This document shows, in pieces, positions 1-6,950 of a stretch of 16,315 nt of DNA. The position numbers and the translations under genes were made by a program. The notes below the pieces were generated by a model. It did not search any database. It had not been told where the DNA came from and saw only the letters and a list, made by a program, of their open reading frames with translations. Source of the stretch: Planktothrix sp. UBA8402 (GTDB lineage: Bacteria; Cyanobacteriota; Cyanobacteriia; Cyanobacteriales; Microcoleaceae); NCBI GenBank assembly GCA_003456035.1, contig DMPJ01000550.1, forward strand, positions 1 to 16,315, in the 5' to 3' direction. Every line of letters begins with the position of its first letter. Positions within the stretch are counted from its first letter, which is position 1.

Positions 1-44
1 TCCCCTTGCTCCCCCTGCTCCCCTTGTTCCCCTTGCTCCCCCAG
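1..44. repeat. 9-nt minisatellite (CTCCCCTTG-like units), in frame with the STAND gene
   Basis: One partial and four full 9-nt units are visible: 9-17 CTCCCCCTG, 18-26 CTCCCCTTG, 27-35 TTCCCCTTG, 36-44 CTCCCCCAG, plus the end of another unit at 1-8. The array runs off the window edge. Because the period is a multiple of three, it is read through in the frame of the downstream WD40 gene as Pro-Leu-Ala / Pro-Pro-Ala / Pro-Leu-Val triplets, without a stop. Short C-rich tandem repeats of this kind are common in spacers of filamentous cyanobacteria; finding one inside an ATPase reading frame is less usual. Confidence 0.85.
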
Positions 45-3043
45 ATCCCGCCCGTCAAATTTCTCAATTGATGCAATTCTTGAGAGCAAAACGGTGTTTA
101 ATTATTTTAGATAATTTAGAATCCATTCTACAAGAAGGAAATCGAGTTGGACGCTATTATCCTGGTTATGAAAATTACGGCGATCTATTTAAACGTTTAG
201 GAGAAACCCAACACCAAAGTTGTTTATTGATCACCAGTCGAGAAAAACCTAAAGAAATTGCCGCTTTAGAAGGTCAAACTCTAAAAGTTCGTTGTTTGCC
301 TTTACTGGGATTAGATACTAAAAATTGTCAAGAAATCATTCAAGCTAAAGGAAATTATAGTTCCCCAGAACAATGGCAAGAATTAATTGAACGCTATGCT
401 GGAAATCCCTTAGCATTGAAAATTGTTACTACTACTATTTATGATTTATTTGCCGGAAATGTTAGTGAATTTTTACAACAAATTCAACAGGGAACCGCAA
501 TATTTGGGGATATTAGGGATTTATTAGAACAACAATTGGGACGAATTTCTGAATTAGAACTAGAAACAATGTACTGGTTAGCAATTAATCGAGAAGCCTG
601 TACTATGGCAGATTTAAGAAAAGATTTATTATCAATGAATTCCCCCGTTGAACTAATCGAAGCATTAGAATCCTTGAGTCGGCGATCGCTAATCGAAAAA
701 AGTAGTGGGGGCTTTACTCAACAACCAGTAGTTATGGAATATATAATTGAACGGTTTATTGAAAAAATGCTCCAAGAAATCGAAACCGAAACTATTAATA
801 TTCTGAATCAATATCCGTTAATAAAATCCCAAGCCAAAGACTATATTAGAGAAAGTCAAACTCGTTTAATTCTACAGCCAATTGTCCAAAAACTCTCAAA
901 CCGTTATCGAATTTCAGGAGAACTCAAGCAAAAATTTCAAACCCTGGTTGGGCAGTTGAAACAACACCGTCATTCCTCTGGTTATGGTGGTGGTAATATA
1001 TTGAATATGAGCCATAACTTAGACCTAGATTTGGCTGACTATGACTTTTCTCAATTAACAATTTGGCAAGCCTATTTACAAGATGCTAATTTACAAAATG
1101 TTGACTTTTCGGGTTCCGATTTATCTCGATCAGTTTTTGCCAAAACCCTAGGAAATTCCCTAACTGTCGCCTTGGGATCTCAGGGAATTTTAGCCACCGG
1201 AGATGCAGAAGGCAAAGTTATTTTATGGACAGTCGCAGAGGGTCAACAACTCTTAGTTTGTCAAGGACAAATGGGGGGGGTGAAGTCCATCAGCTTCAAT
1301 AACGATGCGACTTTACTCGCCAGTGGGAGTGATGATCAAACTGTGCGGCTGTGGAAAGTCTCGACCGGAGAGTGTTTAAACCGTTGGTGGGAACATGAAG
1401 GAACTGTTAACTGTGTTGGTTTTAGCCCCCAAGGAGATTTGTTAGCGAGTGGTAGCGATGACCGGAGCATCAGAATTTGGGATATTGGTTCACAACGATG
1501 TGTGCATCGGTTCACGGGACACACTGATAGCATCCGCACGGTTATCTTTAGTCCCGACGGTAGGCAATGCGCTAGTAGCAGTGAAGACCAAACTGTTAAA
1601 CTCTGGGATCTGCAAACCGGAGAATGTTTACGCACCTTCTACGGGGATAATGCTTGGAATTGGGCCGTTGCTTTCGTGCGTTCGACCTCAATTCCAGGTA
1701 AAATTCATGCGATCGCTAGTAGCACCGACGAAGAAGTGATCCGCCTTTGGGATGTTAATACAGGTCACAGTTTCCATACCTTTCACGGTCATCAGGACTC
1801 CGTGTGGATCGTGGTTTTTAGTCCAGACGGGGAATTATTAGCCAGCAGTAGCGATGACCAAACAGTGAAACTTTGGAATATCAGAACCGGAGTTTGTTTA
1901 AAGACCTTAACCGGACTGGAAAGTCAGGTTTGTTCTTTGGCTTTTAGTCCCGATAGCCAAACTCTAGCGACGGGAGGTGTTGATCGGATGGTGCAGTTAT
2001 GGGATGTGCAAACCGGACAACGGTTGCGAACTTTACGCGGTCATCGTCATCAGATCTGGTCGTTTGTTCTCAGTCCCGATGGTAGACGCCTAGCCAGTGG
2101 TAGTGATGATAATAGGGTGCGACTATGGGATGTGGGGACGGGTCGCTGTCTCAAACGGTTACAGGGTCATCAGGACTGGGTGTGGTCGGTGGCTTTTAGT
2201 CCCGATGGCGGCTTAGTTGCTAGTGGTAGTTATGACCGCACTATCAAACTTTGGGATACACGGACGGGAGAGTGTCTGAAAACCTTACATGGTCATGGTG
2301 ATCGGATTCAAGCGGTAACTTTTAATCTTGAGGGTATGCTATTGGCAAGTGCTAGTGATGACCAAACGGTGAAACTTTGGGATGTGCAAACGGGAGAACT
2401 TTTGCAAACTTTAGAAGGTCACGAGCGTTGGGTGGGTGCGGTGGCTTTTAGTCCTAAAGATCCGATTTTAGCTAGTGGTAGTAATGACCAGAAGATTCGA
2501 CTTTGGAATTTGGAAAGTGGTGAATGTTCGGCGGTTCTTGAAGGTCACAGTGATCGGGTTCATATTCTGGGTTTTACTGCGAATGGTTCTATTTTAGTTA
2601 GTGGTAGTTATGATCGTTCGGTGAAATGTTGGAATGTTAAAACGGGTGAATGTCTGCAAACTTGGTCGGGTGATTTTGAACGAGTCCAGGGAATTTTATT
2701 GGATCAGGGTGGCACAATTTGGGTAAGCGGAAGTTATGATCATAATGTTAAATTGTGGGACATCGCTACGGGGGAATGCGTGAGGGTTTTTCCTAAACCG
2801 GGCCTAGAGGGTCATAATCACCCCGTCTGGTCAGTTAATTTTGATGCTCAGGGCCGTTTTTTAGCTAGTGGTAGTCATGATCAAGGGATTAAGATTTGGG
2901 ATTTACACACCGATGAGTGTTTAAAAACCTTACGCGCCGATAAACCATACAATGGTTTGAACATTACAGGTGTGACCGGAATCACAACTGCTCAAAAAGT
3001 TACACTCAAAGCACTAGGAGCCATAGCAGGGAATGGGGAATAG
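2..3043 (+). CDS. STAND protein: NB-ARC ATPase (3' part) with 14 WD40 repeats, 5' end outside window
   Basis: The frame is open from the window edge. The first possible internal starts (TTG 68, ATG 71) have no convincing ribosome binding site and would begin just before Walker B, so I treat the gene as truncated by the window. Counting residues from TTG 68, the order is: Walker B hhhhD (CLIILD, 10-15), sensor-like LLITSRE (53-59), GNPLAL (112-117; the GLPLAL motif of NB-ARC), a winged-helix-like region to about 240, a helical linker, the GYGGGN segment (305-310), a pentapeptide-like stretch (about 320-360), then 14 WD40 repeats of about 42 residues (about 371-970). Fourteen repeats fit two seven-bladed propellers. 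The Walker A loop and any N-terminal effector lie upstream. Such proteins are ATP-driven switches; some STAND NTPases act in phage defence or signalling, but the role here is unknown. The last residues and the stop lie in a dispersed repeat. Confidence 0.88.
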   Translation, partial: PLAPPAPLVPLAPPDPARQISQLMQFLRAKRCLIILDNLESILQEGNRVGRYYPGYENYGDLFKRLGETQHQSCLLITSREKPKEIAALEGQTLKVRCLPLLGLDTKNCQEIIQAKGNYSSPEQWQELIERYAGNPLALKIVTTTIYDLFAGNVSEFLQQIQQGTAIFGDIRDLLEQQLGRISELELETMYWLAINREACTMADLRKDLLSMNSPVELIEALESLSRRSLIEKSSGGFTQQPVVMEYIIERFIEKMLQEIETETINILNQYPLIKSQAKDYIRESQTRLILQPIVQKLSNRYRISGELKQKFQTLVGQLKQHRHSSGYGGGNILNMSHNLDLDLADYDFSQLTIWQAYLQDANLQNVDFSGSDLSRSVFAKTLGNSLTVALGSQGILATGDAEGKVILWTVAEGQQLLVCQGQMGGVKSISFNNDATLLASGSDDQTVRLWKVSTGECLNRWWEHEGTVNCVGFSPQGDLLASGSDDRSIRIWDIGSQRCVHRFTGHTDSIRTVIFSPDGRQCASSSEDQTVKLWDLQTGECLRTFYGDNAWNWAVAFVRSTSIPGKIHAIASSTDEEVIRLWDVNTGHSFHTFHGHQDSVWIVVFSPDGELLASSSDDQTVKLWNIRTGVCLKTLTGLESQVCSLAFSPDSQTLATGGVDRMVQLWDVQTGQRLRTLRGHRHQIWSFVLSPDGRRLASGSDDNRVRLWDVGTGRCLKRLQGHQDWVWSVAFSPDGGLVASGSYDRTIKLWDTRTGECLKTLHGHGDRIQAVTFNLEGMLLASASDDQTVKLWDVQTGELLQTLEGHERWVGAVAFSPKDPILASGSNDQKIRLWNLESGECSAVLEGHSDRVHILGFTANGSILVSGSYDRSVKCWNVKTGECLQTWSGDFERVQGILLDQGGTIWVSGSYDHNVKLWDIATGECVRVFPKPGLEGHNHPVWSVNFDAQGRFLASGSHDQGIKIWDLHTDECLKTLRADKPYNGLNITGVTGITTAQKVTLKALGAIAGNGE

Positions 3044-3139
3044 GCAATAGGCAATCGGTTGGGATTTCCATTGCCCATTGCCCATTCCCTATTGCCCGTT
3101 GTTAATACCTATTGCCCATTGCCCATTCCCTATTGCCCG
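3026..3139. repeat. Heptamer-type short tandem repeats with inverted copies
   Basis: Units such as GGGAAT, AGGCAAT and their complements ATTGCCC and CCATTCC fill this stretch. Two near-identical direct copies of about 31 bases lie at 3068-3098 and 3108-3139. The segment 3029-3055 is nearly complementary to both, so a transcript could fold into a long hairpin directly after the WD40 gene. The TAG stop of that gene (3041-3043) lies inside the first block. It may serve as a transcription end, but there is no T-run. It is a cyanobacterial STRR-like element. Confidence 0.75.
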
Positions 3140-3484
3140 CTTTATAGATATTAACCGCGATCAAATACTATGATCTAGCTTTACTCAATCTTTACAATTG
3201 TCGGCTGGTCTTTACTAAATCTTTATATAAGTTGTATTGATTTATCACTAAAATATATGTATCAGTGTTGAATATACACTCCACCCCAAATTTGTAGTAA
3301 TCTTTGGTTAGTGTTTACCTAAATTTGTCAGCACCCCGTACTGAAGTGACGGGGCTTCGTGCCTCCTAGTAGGGGCATACCCCGAAACCAGATCGGTGGA
3401 AAAACTTATTATTAGTGTGGGCTAGGGGTTTTGAGAGGGTCTCACCGTGTTCGATCTATACCCTAAAAAAAGAGGGGTGATAAC
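3140..3484. other. Long spacer with a hairpin cluster; no gene seen
   Basis: No credible coding region was found on either strand. The left half (3140-3320) is AT-rich. The right half holds several hairpins: CCCCGT/ACGGGG (3334-3339 with 3349-3354), GGGG-CATA-CCCC (3372-3383) and AGGGT/ACCCT (3436-3440 with 3460-3464). The 3' end supplies the ribosome binding site of the next gene. The spacer may contain that gene's leader, a mobile-element relic, or both. Confidence 0.6.
3327..3395 (-). mobile_element. Possible IS200/IS605 (TnpB) right-end / omega-RNA-like relic
   Basis: On the minus strand this reads GGGGTATGCCCC, then GGAGGCACGAAGCCCCGT, a short loop with ACTTCAGT, then ACGGGG and TGCTGAC. 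The pattern of GAAG-CCCC stem, CTTCAGT-type loop and GGGG stem is what I expect at the right end of cyanobacterial IS200/IS605 elements, where it also forms the 3' part of the TnpB guide RNA. No tnpB coding sequence follows in the expected place, so it would be a solo end or decayed copy. This rests on pattern memory, not alignment; an ordinary structured 5' leader of the next gene is the alternative. Confidence 0.35.
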
Positions 3485-4726
3485 GTGAATAATTCGGGGT
3501 TTAGTCAGTATTACCATTCTTCCGATGAGCAGGTCGTTTATGCTCATCTACAATGGTGTGTTGATAACGAACAACCCCAAAAACTGATTCAGCGTTTCTT
3601 TAATCTGTTTGTACAAGGGGGAGAATACCCCGATTTAGCGGTTAATTTAGCTTTAGGTCGGATTGTTGATTCGGATTTAGCAAATATAGAATTTCAATAT
3701 GTTCTTAACCGTAGTTGTTATATTTTAATTAACCGATGGCGTAAACAAGTTCGGCATCAATGGGCGATTCCAGAACTGATTAATATTTTTGATCAAACTC
3801 CATCGGGTTTACCATCCTGTTGGACAGCAAAACGCTTGCGTTCATTAGTTAAAAGATTTACCCAAACCGAACAATACCAAGCTCTCCGGCGTTTGAGCAA
3901 AGTATTTGAGGAAAAAATTAGAGCGGAAGCAGATAAAAAAAACGATCATGTAGAAGGTTTAATTAGTCGTTATCCCTATTTATACGATCATTGTTTTTTA
4001 ACCGATGATAGTCCTGATGAACAACGTCAGGAAATTCGGGATATGCGGATGCAAGCACAAGAAACCTTTGAGGATGATTTATCTAAATATCTGACATTTA
4101 AACATATTCCCCTGGAACAACGGTTAATCTTACCGACCGTGGAAAATCCGACTTTATTAACGGACAAAAAGTTAAATTTTGCCCTGAAACATTTTACGGG
4201 TAAAGTTGACGGTTATCATACTTATGATGATTTAGCTAAAATTTTTGTTAATCAAAGCCATAAGGCTCGCACTTATCGGACGTTTAAAGAAGAATTTTAT
4301 GAATATTTGACTGATACCGTTGATACTAAATATGCAAAAAAACACTTTAATAATCGCTTGTACCGAGAACTACAAGGGACTCTTTCACACAATGATAGTC
4401 AGAAAGTGAATGATACCCTAATGGCTGGAACCTGTCGCAAGTTATTAAATTTCCTAGTAGTAGAAAGTCCCCAACAACCCCATCACTTTGTGTTTTTAGA
4501 TTTAAGCAGTAACCTAGGCGTAACTCATTCTATCGGTTTACTATTAAAAATTGTCTTAATTTGTCGTAAGGTTAAATCGGATTTAGAAAAACGGTTTTCG
4601 ATTTTATTTAACCATTATGCTACTTTCCCTAGAGATAAAGTATCTTGGCTAGTGGAATCTTTAGAAAATCTCAATATTGCCTTTGGTCTAAACTGGGGAA
4701 AGTTAAAATTTTTACCACAGATTTAA
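3485..4726 (+). CDS. Conserved-looking hypothetical protein, 413 aa
   Basis: I do not recognise the family. The start is GTG 3485, with GAGGGG at 3472-3477 seven bases upstream; no better start is nearby. The protein looks soluble and mostly helical, with no signal peptide, no membrane segment and no obvious catalytic motif. The N-terminal part (1-100) has a hydrophobic and aromatic helical pattern, residues about 110-205 are highly charged with Lys/Arg and Glu/Asp runs, and the C-terminal third alternates hydrophobic helices with basic stretches. Base composition matches its neighbours. It stands alone: a long spacer upstream and a hairpin terminator directly after its stop. Its length and lack of low complexity suggest a real cyanobacterial gene rather than a chance frame. 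No function is proposed. Confidence 0.8.
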   Translation: MNNSGFSQYYHSSDEQVVYAHLQWCVDNEQPQKLIQRFFNLFVQGGEYPDLAVNLALGRIVDSDLANIEFQYVLNRSCYILINRWRKQVRHQWAIPELINIFDQTPSGLPSCWTAKRLRSLVKRFTQTEQYQALRRLSKVFEEKIRAEADKKNDHVEGLISRYPYLYDHCFLTDDSPDEQRQEIRDMRMQAQETFEDDLSKYLTFKHIPLEQRLILPTVENPTLLTDKKLNFALKHFTGKVDGYHTYDDLAKIFVNQSHKARTYRTFKEEFYEYLTDTVDTKYAKKHFNNRLYRELQGTLSHNDSQKVNDTLMAGTCRKLLNFLVVESPQQPHHFVFLDLSSNLGVTHSIGLLLKIVLICRKVKSDLEKRFSILFNHYATFPRDKVSWLVESLENLNIAFGLNWGKLKFLPQI

Positions 4727-4793
4727 AAGGATTCCACGAATTACACAGATTATTTAATCTTCTTATTTAATTTGTGTAATCTGTGGAATCCTT
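4727..4793. terminator. 25-bp imperfect inverted repeat between convergent genes
   Basis: Arm 4727-4751 (AAGGATTCCACGAATTACAC and on) pairs with arm 4769-4793 (ending GTGGAATCCTT) with only three mismatches, over a 17-base AT-rich loop. It begins directly after the stop of the 413-aa gene and lies before the stop of the convergent thioredoxin gene, so it can end transcripts from both sides. Its words resemble the dispersed repeat at 8370-8541. Confidence 0.7.
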
Positions 4794-4814
4794 CTAATCC
4801 GTGTTTGTGATTGA

Positions 4815-5147
4815 TTAAGCTGACAAACCGGCTTCTAGCCAATCGATCAATTTAGGTTTAGGAATGGCTCCTTCGTAACACTGTACAACCTCTCCAGCTT
4901 TAAATAATTTTAAGGCTGGAACCCCTTCCACTGCATAGAATTTCACCGTTATAGGATTGGGGTCTATCTCCATTTTTACCACTTTTAAGCGATCACTATA
5001 GGTTGTGGCGATCGCTTCCATCGAAGGAGACACTAGCCGACAAGGGCCACACCAACTCGCCCAAAAATAGACTAAAACAGGTTGTTTTGCTTTTAGGACT
5101 TCAGAGTCAAATTCTGAATCTTGAATCACAAGAACGTTATTACTCAT
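4815..5147 (-). CDS. Thioredoxin, 110 aa
   Basis: This is a small dithiol-disulfide oxidoreductase that reduces target disulfides in the cytosol, fed in cyanobacteria by ferredoxin- or NADPH-dependent thioredoxin reductases. The active site W-C33-G-P-C36 sits after the YFWAS strand, and the cis-proline is P77 in EGVPAL. The length is normal for a single-domain thioredoxin and there is no signal peptide. The VLVYFWASWCGPC context, the DPNP segment and the GAIPKPKL end fit the cyanobacterial class related to plant x-type thioredoxins better than the m-type, but I cannot fix the class without alignment, so no symbol is given. The start ATG 5145-5147 is preceded by a GGAAGAAG purine-rich site. 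The gene is monocistronic, convergent with the 413-aa gene and divergent from the next. Confidence 0.95.
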   Translation of the reverse strand: MSNNVLVIQDSEFDSEVLKAKQPVLVYFWASWCGPCRLVSPSMEAIATTYSDRLKVVKMEIDPNPITVKFYAVEGVPALKLFKAGEVVQCYEGAIPKPKLIDWLEAGLSA

Positions 5148-5421
5148 CTTCTTCCTTCCTAGAAATCTTTACTATCATAAAACTTCCTGATGGATTGATC
5201 TGCTTTCGGTGGCTTCTAAAAAGCCCTATCCCCTAATATAAAGTTTAGTTAAAAGTTTTAGCAAAATATTAAGCTCCAAAACTTTCGCAATATCCCTGTT
5301 GTTTAAGTCAGGTAAGGGTTTAGACACTTTAACGGTCGAATTGGGGTCAGGTGGGGAATAATCGGAACTTGGTACAATGCAACCAGCGAATTATTCTTGG
5401 ATTCTGAACCAATAAATTTCT
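5148..5421. promoter_or_regulatory. Divergent intergenic region, thioredoxin / 154-aa gene
   Basis: This AT-rich spacer must hold the start signals for the thioredoxin (leftward) and the 154-aa gene (rightward). A TACAAT at 5373-5378 is a plausible -10 box for the rightward gene, 44 bases before its start codon; no clear -35 box precedes it. No small gene or RNA was recognised. Confidence 0.35.
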
Positions 5422-5886
5422 ATGACAACTGCAACAGCATATCCTAACGCCCCTGATCTCTCCACTGATGATTATGTCGTCATTGGTTTAGCCACCTGTT
5501 TTATTAAAGAAGATGGGGAAGTTAATCAAGTGAAAGTAGTTGAACCCATTCCCTCGGCGGCTTTAGAAGCAATTCTTAAAGGAGTTCCTACTTCTTATGA
5601 AATAGCTTTGGCGGTAACATTAGGTTCTATTTTAATTAACGGAGACGCTAAAATTCCTCCAGAATTAACAACAGACGCCCATTTTTGTGAGAATTTTAGC
5701 GATCGCGCGATCGCTGCAACTCGCACTTACAAGAATCGCCCCCAAGCTAAAACTCTTATGCCATTAGGAACAAGCTTTAAAGAATTTAATTATTCCTTAG
5801 AACGAAAACGAGTTTTAAATTCTGAGCGAATTATTCGCAGCGAAGATAATGTCAAACAACACGCTTATACTCATCAAGTTCTTTAA
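5422..5886 (+). CDS. Hypothetical cyanobacterial protein, 154 aa
   Basis: I do not recognise a named family. The ATG 5422 start follows an AT-rich leader; the ribosome binding site is weak. The protein appears soluble, with an N-terminal segment YVVIGLATCFIKEDGEV that looks like a beta hairpin, a helical middle (about 45-75), and a basic, charged C-terminal third. There is no signal peptide or membrane helix. The frame contains two abutting HIP1 octamers (5699-5714), read as Asp-Arg-Ala-Ile-Ala. It stands alone between a divergent thioredoxin gene and a convergent gene relic, and a hairpin follows it. Codon use resembles the neighbours, so I take it as a real gene of unknown role. Confidence 0.75.
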   Translation: MTTATAYPNAPDLSTDDYVVIGLATCFIKEDGEVNQVKVVEPIPSAALEAILKGVPTSYEIALAVTLGSILINGDAKIPPELTTDAHFCENFSDRAIAATRTYKNRPQAKTLMPLGTSFKEFNYSLERKRVLNSERIIRSEDNVKQHAYTHQVL

Positions 5887-5905
5887 TTATATTTGAGAGA
5901 CTAAA

Positions 5906-5958
5906 ATGGGGGCAAAATCCTGGGGTATTAACTGAATGTCTAGGAAATTGCCCCCCAT
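5906..5958. terminator. G-rich/C-rich hairpin between the 154-aa gene and the nuclease relic
   Basis: ATGGGGGCAAAATCCT (5906-5921) pairs with AGGAAATTGCCCCCCAT (5942-5958), with a small bulge and a loop of about 20 bases. TTTAATTATTTT follows on the plus side. It lies between convergent reading frames and can act as a terminator. Confidence 0.65.
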
Positions 5959-5960
5959 CT

Positions 5961-6239
5961 TTAATTATTTTGATTGTCCTGTTCTTGGTTTTCTTGTAAC
6001 GCTTGAATTTGTGCAACTGTTAACTGCGTTGTTTCAGCAATCTGTTCTAAACTCATCCCCATTTTGAGTAATAGAATCGCCACTTGTTGTAGTGCTTCAG
6101 TCCGACCTTCCGCACGACCTTGTTCTTTACCTTGTCGCAAAATTTCTTGATACATGGTGGATTCTTGCATAATATCACTCCGAATAATCCGTTGAATCAC
6201 TTCTGGTTCTAACACTTTTAATGATAAACTCTTGGAGAG
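5961..6239 (-). pseudogene. C-terminal relic of an Rpn/PD-(D/E)XK transposase-like protein
   Basis: The readable part contains EPEVIQRIIRSDIMQES, then YQEILRQGKEQGRAEGRTEA, then a helix ending in a QIAETTQLTVAQIQAL segment. The Arg-Ser-Asp helix followed by a Gly-Arg/Glu-rich linker and a small helix-turn-helix-like tail is typical of the C-terminus of the cyanobacterial Rpn-type (PD-(D/E)XK, recombination-promoting nuclease or putative transposase) family, whose members are about 250-300 aa. Only 84 aa follow the first usable start (GTG 6213-6215), and in-frame similarity seems to fade near 6239, before a stop at 6267-6269. The whole nuclease domain is missing. The remnant could still be translated as a short peptide, but decay is the simpler view. 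Confidence 0.6.
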
Positions 6240-6269
6240 AGTTCTAATCTTAAAAAAGGATAAAGATCA

Positions 6270-6827
6270 ATGTTAAAACTGTATGGTGGCGCTCGCAGTC
6301 GGGCTTCAATTGTCCAATGGTATTTAGAAGAAATTGAGGTTCCCTACGAGTTTATTTTATTAGATATGCCAGCCGGAGAACACCTGCAACCAGAATTTTT
6401 ATCAATTAATCCTATTGGTAAAGTTCCGGCAATTGTAGAAGGAGATTTTCAATTGTGGGAGTCGGGAGCGATTTTGTTATATTTAGCCGAAAAACATGGC
6501 AAATTACCCAATTCTGTTGAAGAACGAGCCCTAATTACACAATGGGTATTATTTGGAAATGCTACGTTAGGAACCGGGATTTTTATAGAAGCGTATCGGG
6601 AAAAAGAAACCCCTCGTTTACTGAATCCTTTGAATGAAATTTTGACTAAACAACCCTTTTTAATGGGCAATGAATGGAACGTTGCCGACATTGCCGTGGG
6701 TGCGATTTTGGCTTATATTCCCCTAATGTTAAAGTTGGATTTAAGCCCCTATCCGGCGGTTTTAGAATACATTAAACGGTTAACAGAAAGACCCGCATTC
6801 CAAAAAACTATTGGCGCCAGACAGTAG
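6270..6827 (+). CDS. Glutathione S-transferase family protein, 185 aa
   Basis: It likely conjugates or reduces substrates with glutathione in the cytosol, in detoxification or redox repair; the substrate cannot be read from sequence. An N-terminal thioredoxin-like fold spans about 1-76: LKLYGGARSRAS (candidate catalytic Ser in this loop), the cis-proline in GKVPA (P53), and the glutathione-binding E64-S65 pair in WESGAI. An all-helical C-terminal domain follows, with the WNVADIAVG segment near 136-144 matching the family's N-capping box. At 185 aa it is slightly shorter than the usual 200-220. The ATG 6270 start has an AAAAGGA site about ten bases upstream. It is monocistronic, with an inverted repeat downstream that separates it from convergent psbK. 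Confidence 0.9.
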   Translation: MLKLYGGARSRASIVQWYLEEIEVPYEFILLDMPAGEHLQPEFLSINPIGKVPAIVEGDFQLWESGAILLYLAEKHGKLPNSVEERALITQWVLFGNATLGTGIFIEAYREKETPRLLNPLNEILTKQPFLMGNEWNVADIAVGAILAYIPLMLKLDLSPYPAVLEYIKRLTERPAFQKTIGARQ

Positions 6828-6842
6828 TATTAACCTGAAATT

Positions 6843-6950
6843 GCTATCAGTGTTAAGTTAGAAATACAAAGGAAGTTAAACCCTAGATTTAACAGAGCTA
6901 ACCCCCTCAATTTTCCAGCTTAACCCTGATAGCTTCAACTGGCTTTTTTT
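6843..6950. terminator. Inverted repeat and T-run between gst-like gene and psbK
   Basis: GCTATCAGTGTTAAG (6843-6857) pairs with CTTAACCCTGATAGC (6919-6933) with one mismatch across a 61-base loop. A run of seven Ts follows at 6944-6950. The loop has AGTTAAA and TTTAAC words that may extend pairing. It lies between convergent genes, so it is probably a shared transcription end, though the loop is long for a classical terminator. Confidence 0.5.

Noticed and set aside
1336..1739. Open frames on both strands inside the WD40 region
   Set aside because: They are shadows of the repetitive WD40 coding sequence, which has clear protein repeats in its own frame.
3026..3139. Possible CRISPR array
   Set aside because: Only two direct copies, a very short gap between them, low-complexity heptamer units, and no unique spacers.
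3430..3470. tRNA-like arms (GTTCGATC with flanking GGGT/ACCC)
   Set aside because: No acceptor stem, no D-arm and no anticodon arm of the right size could be drawn.
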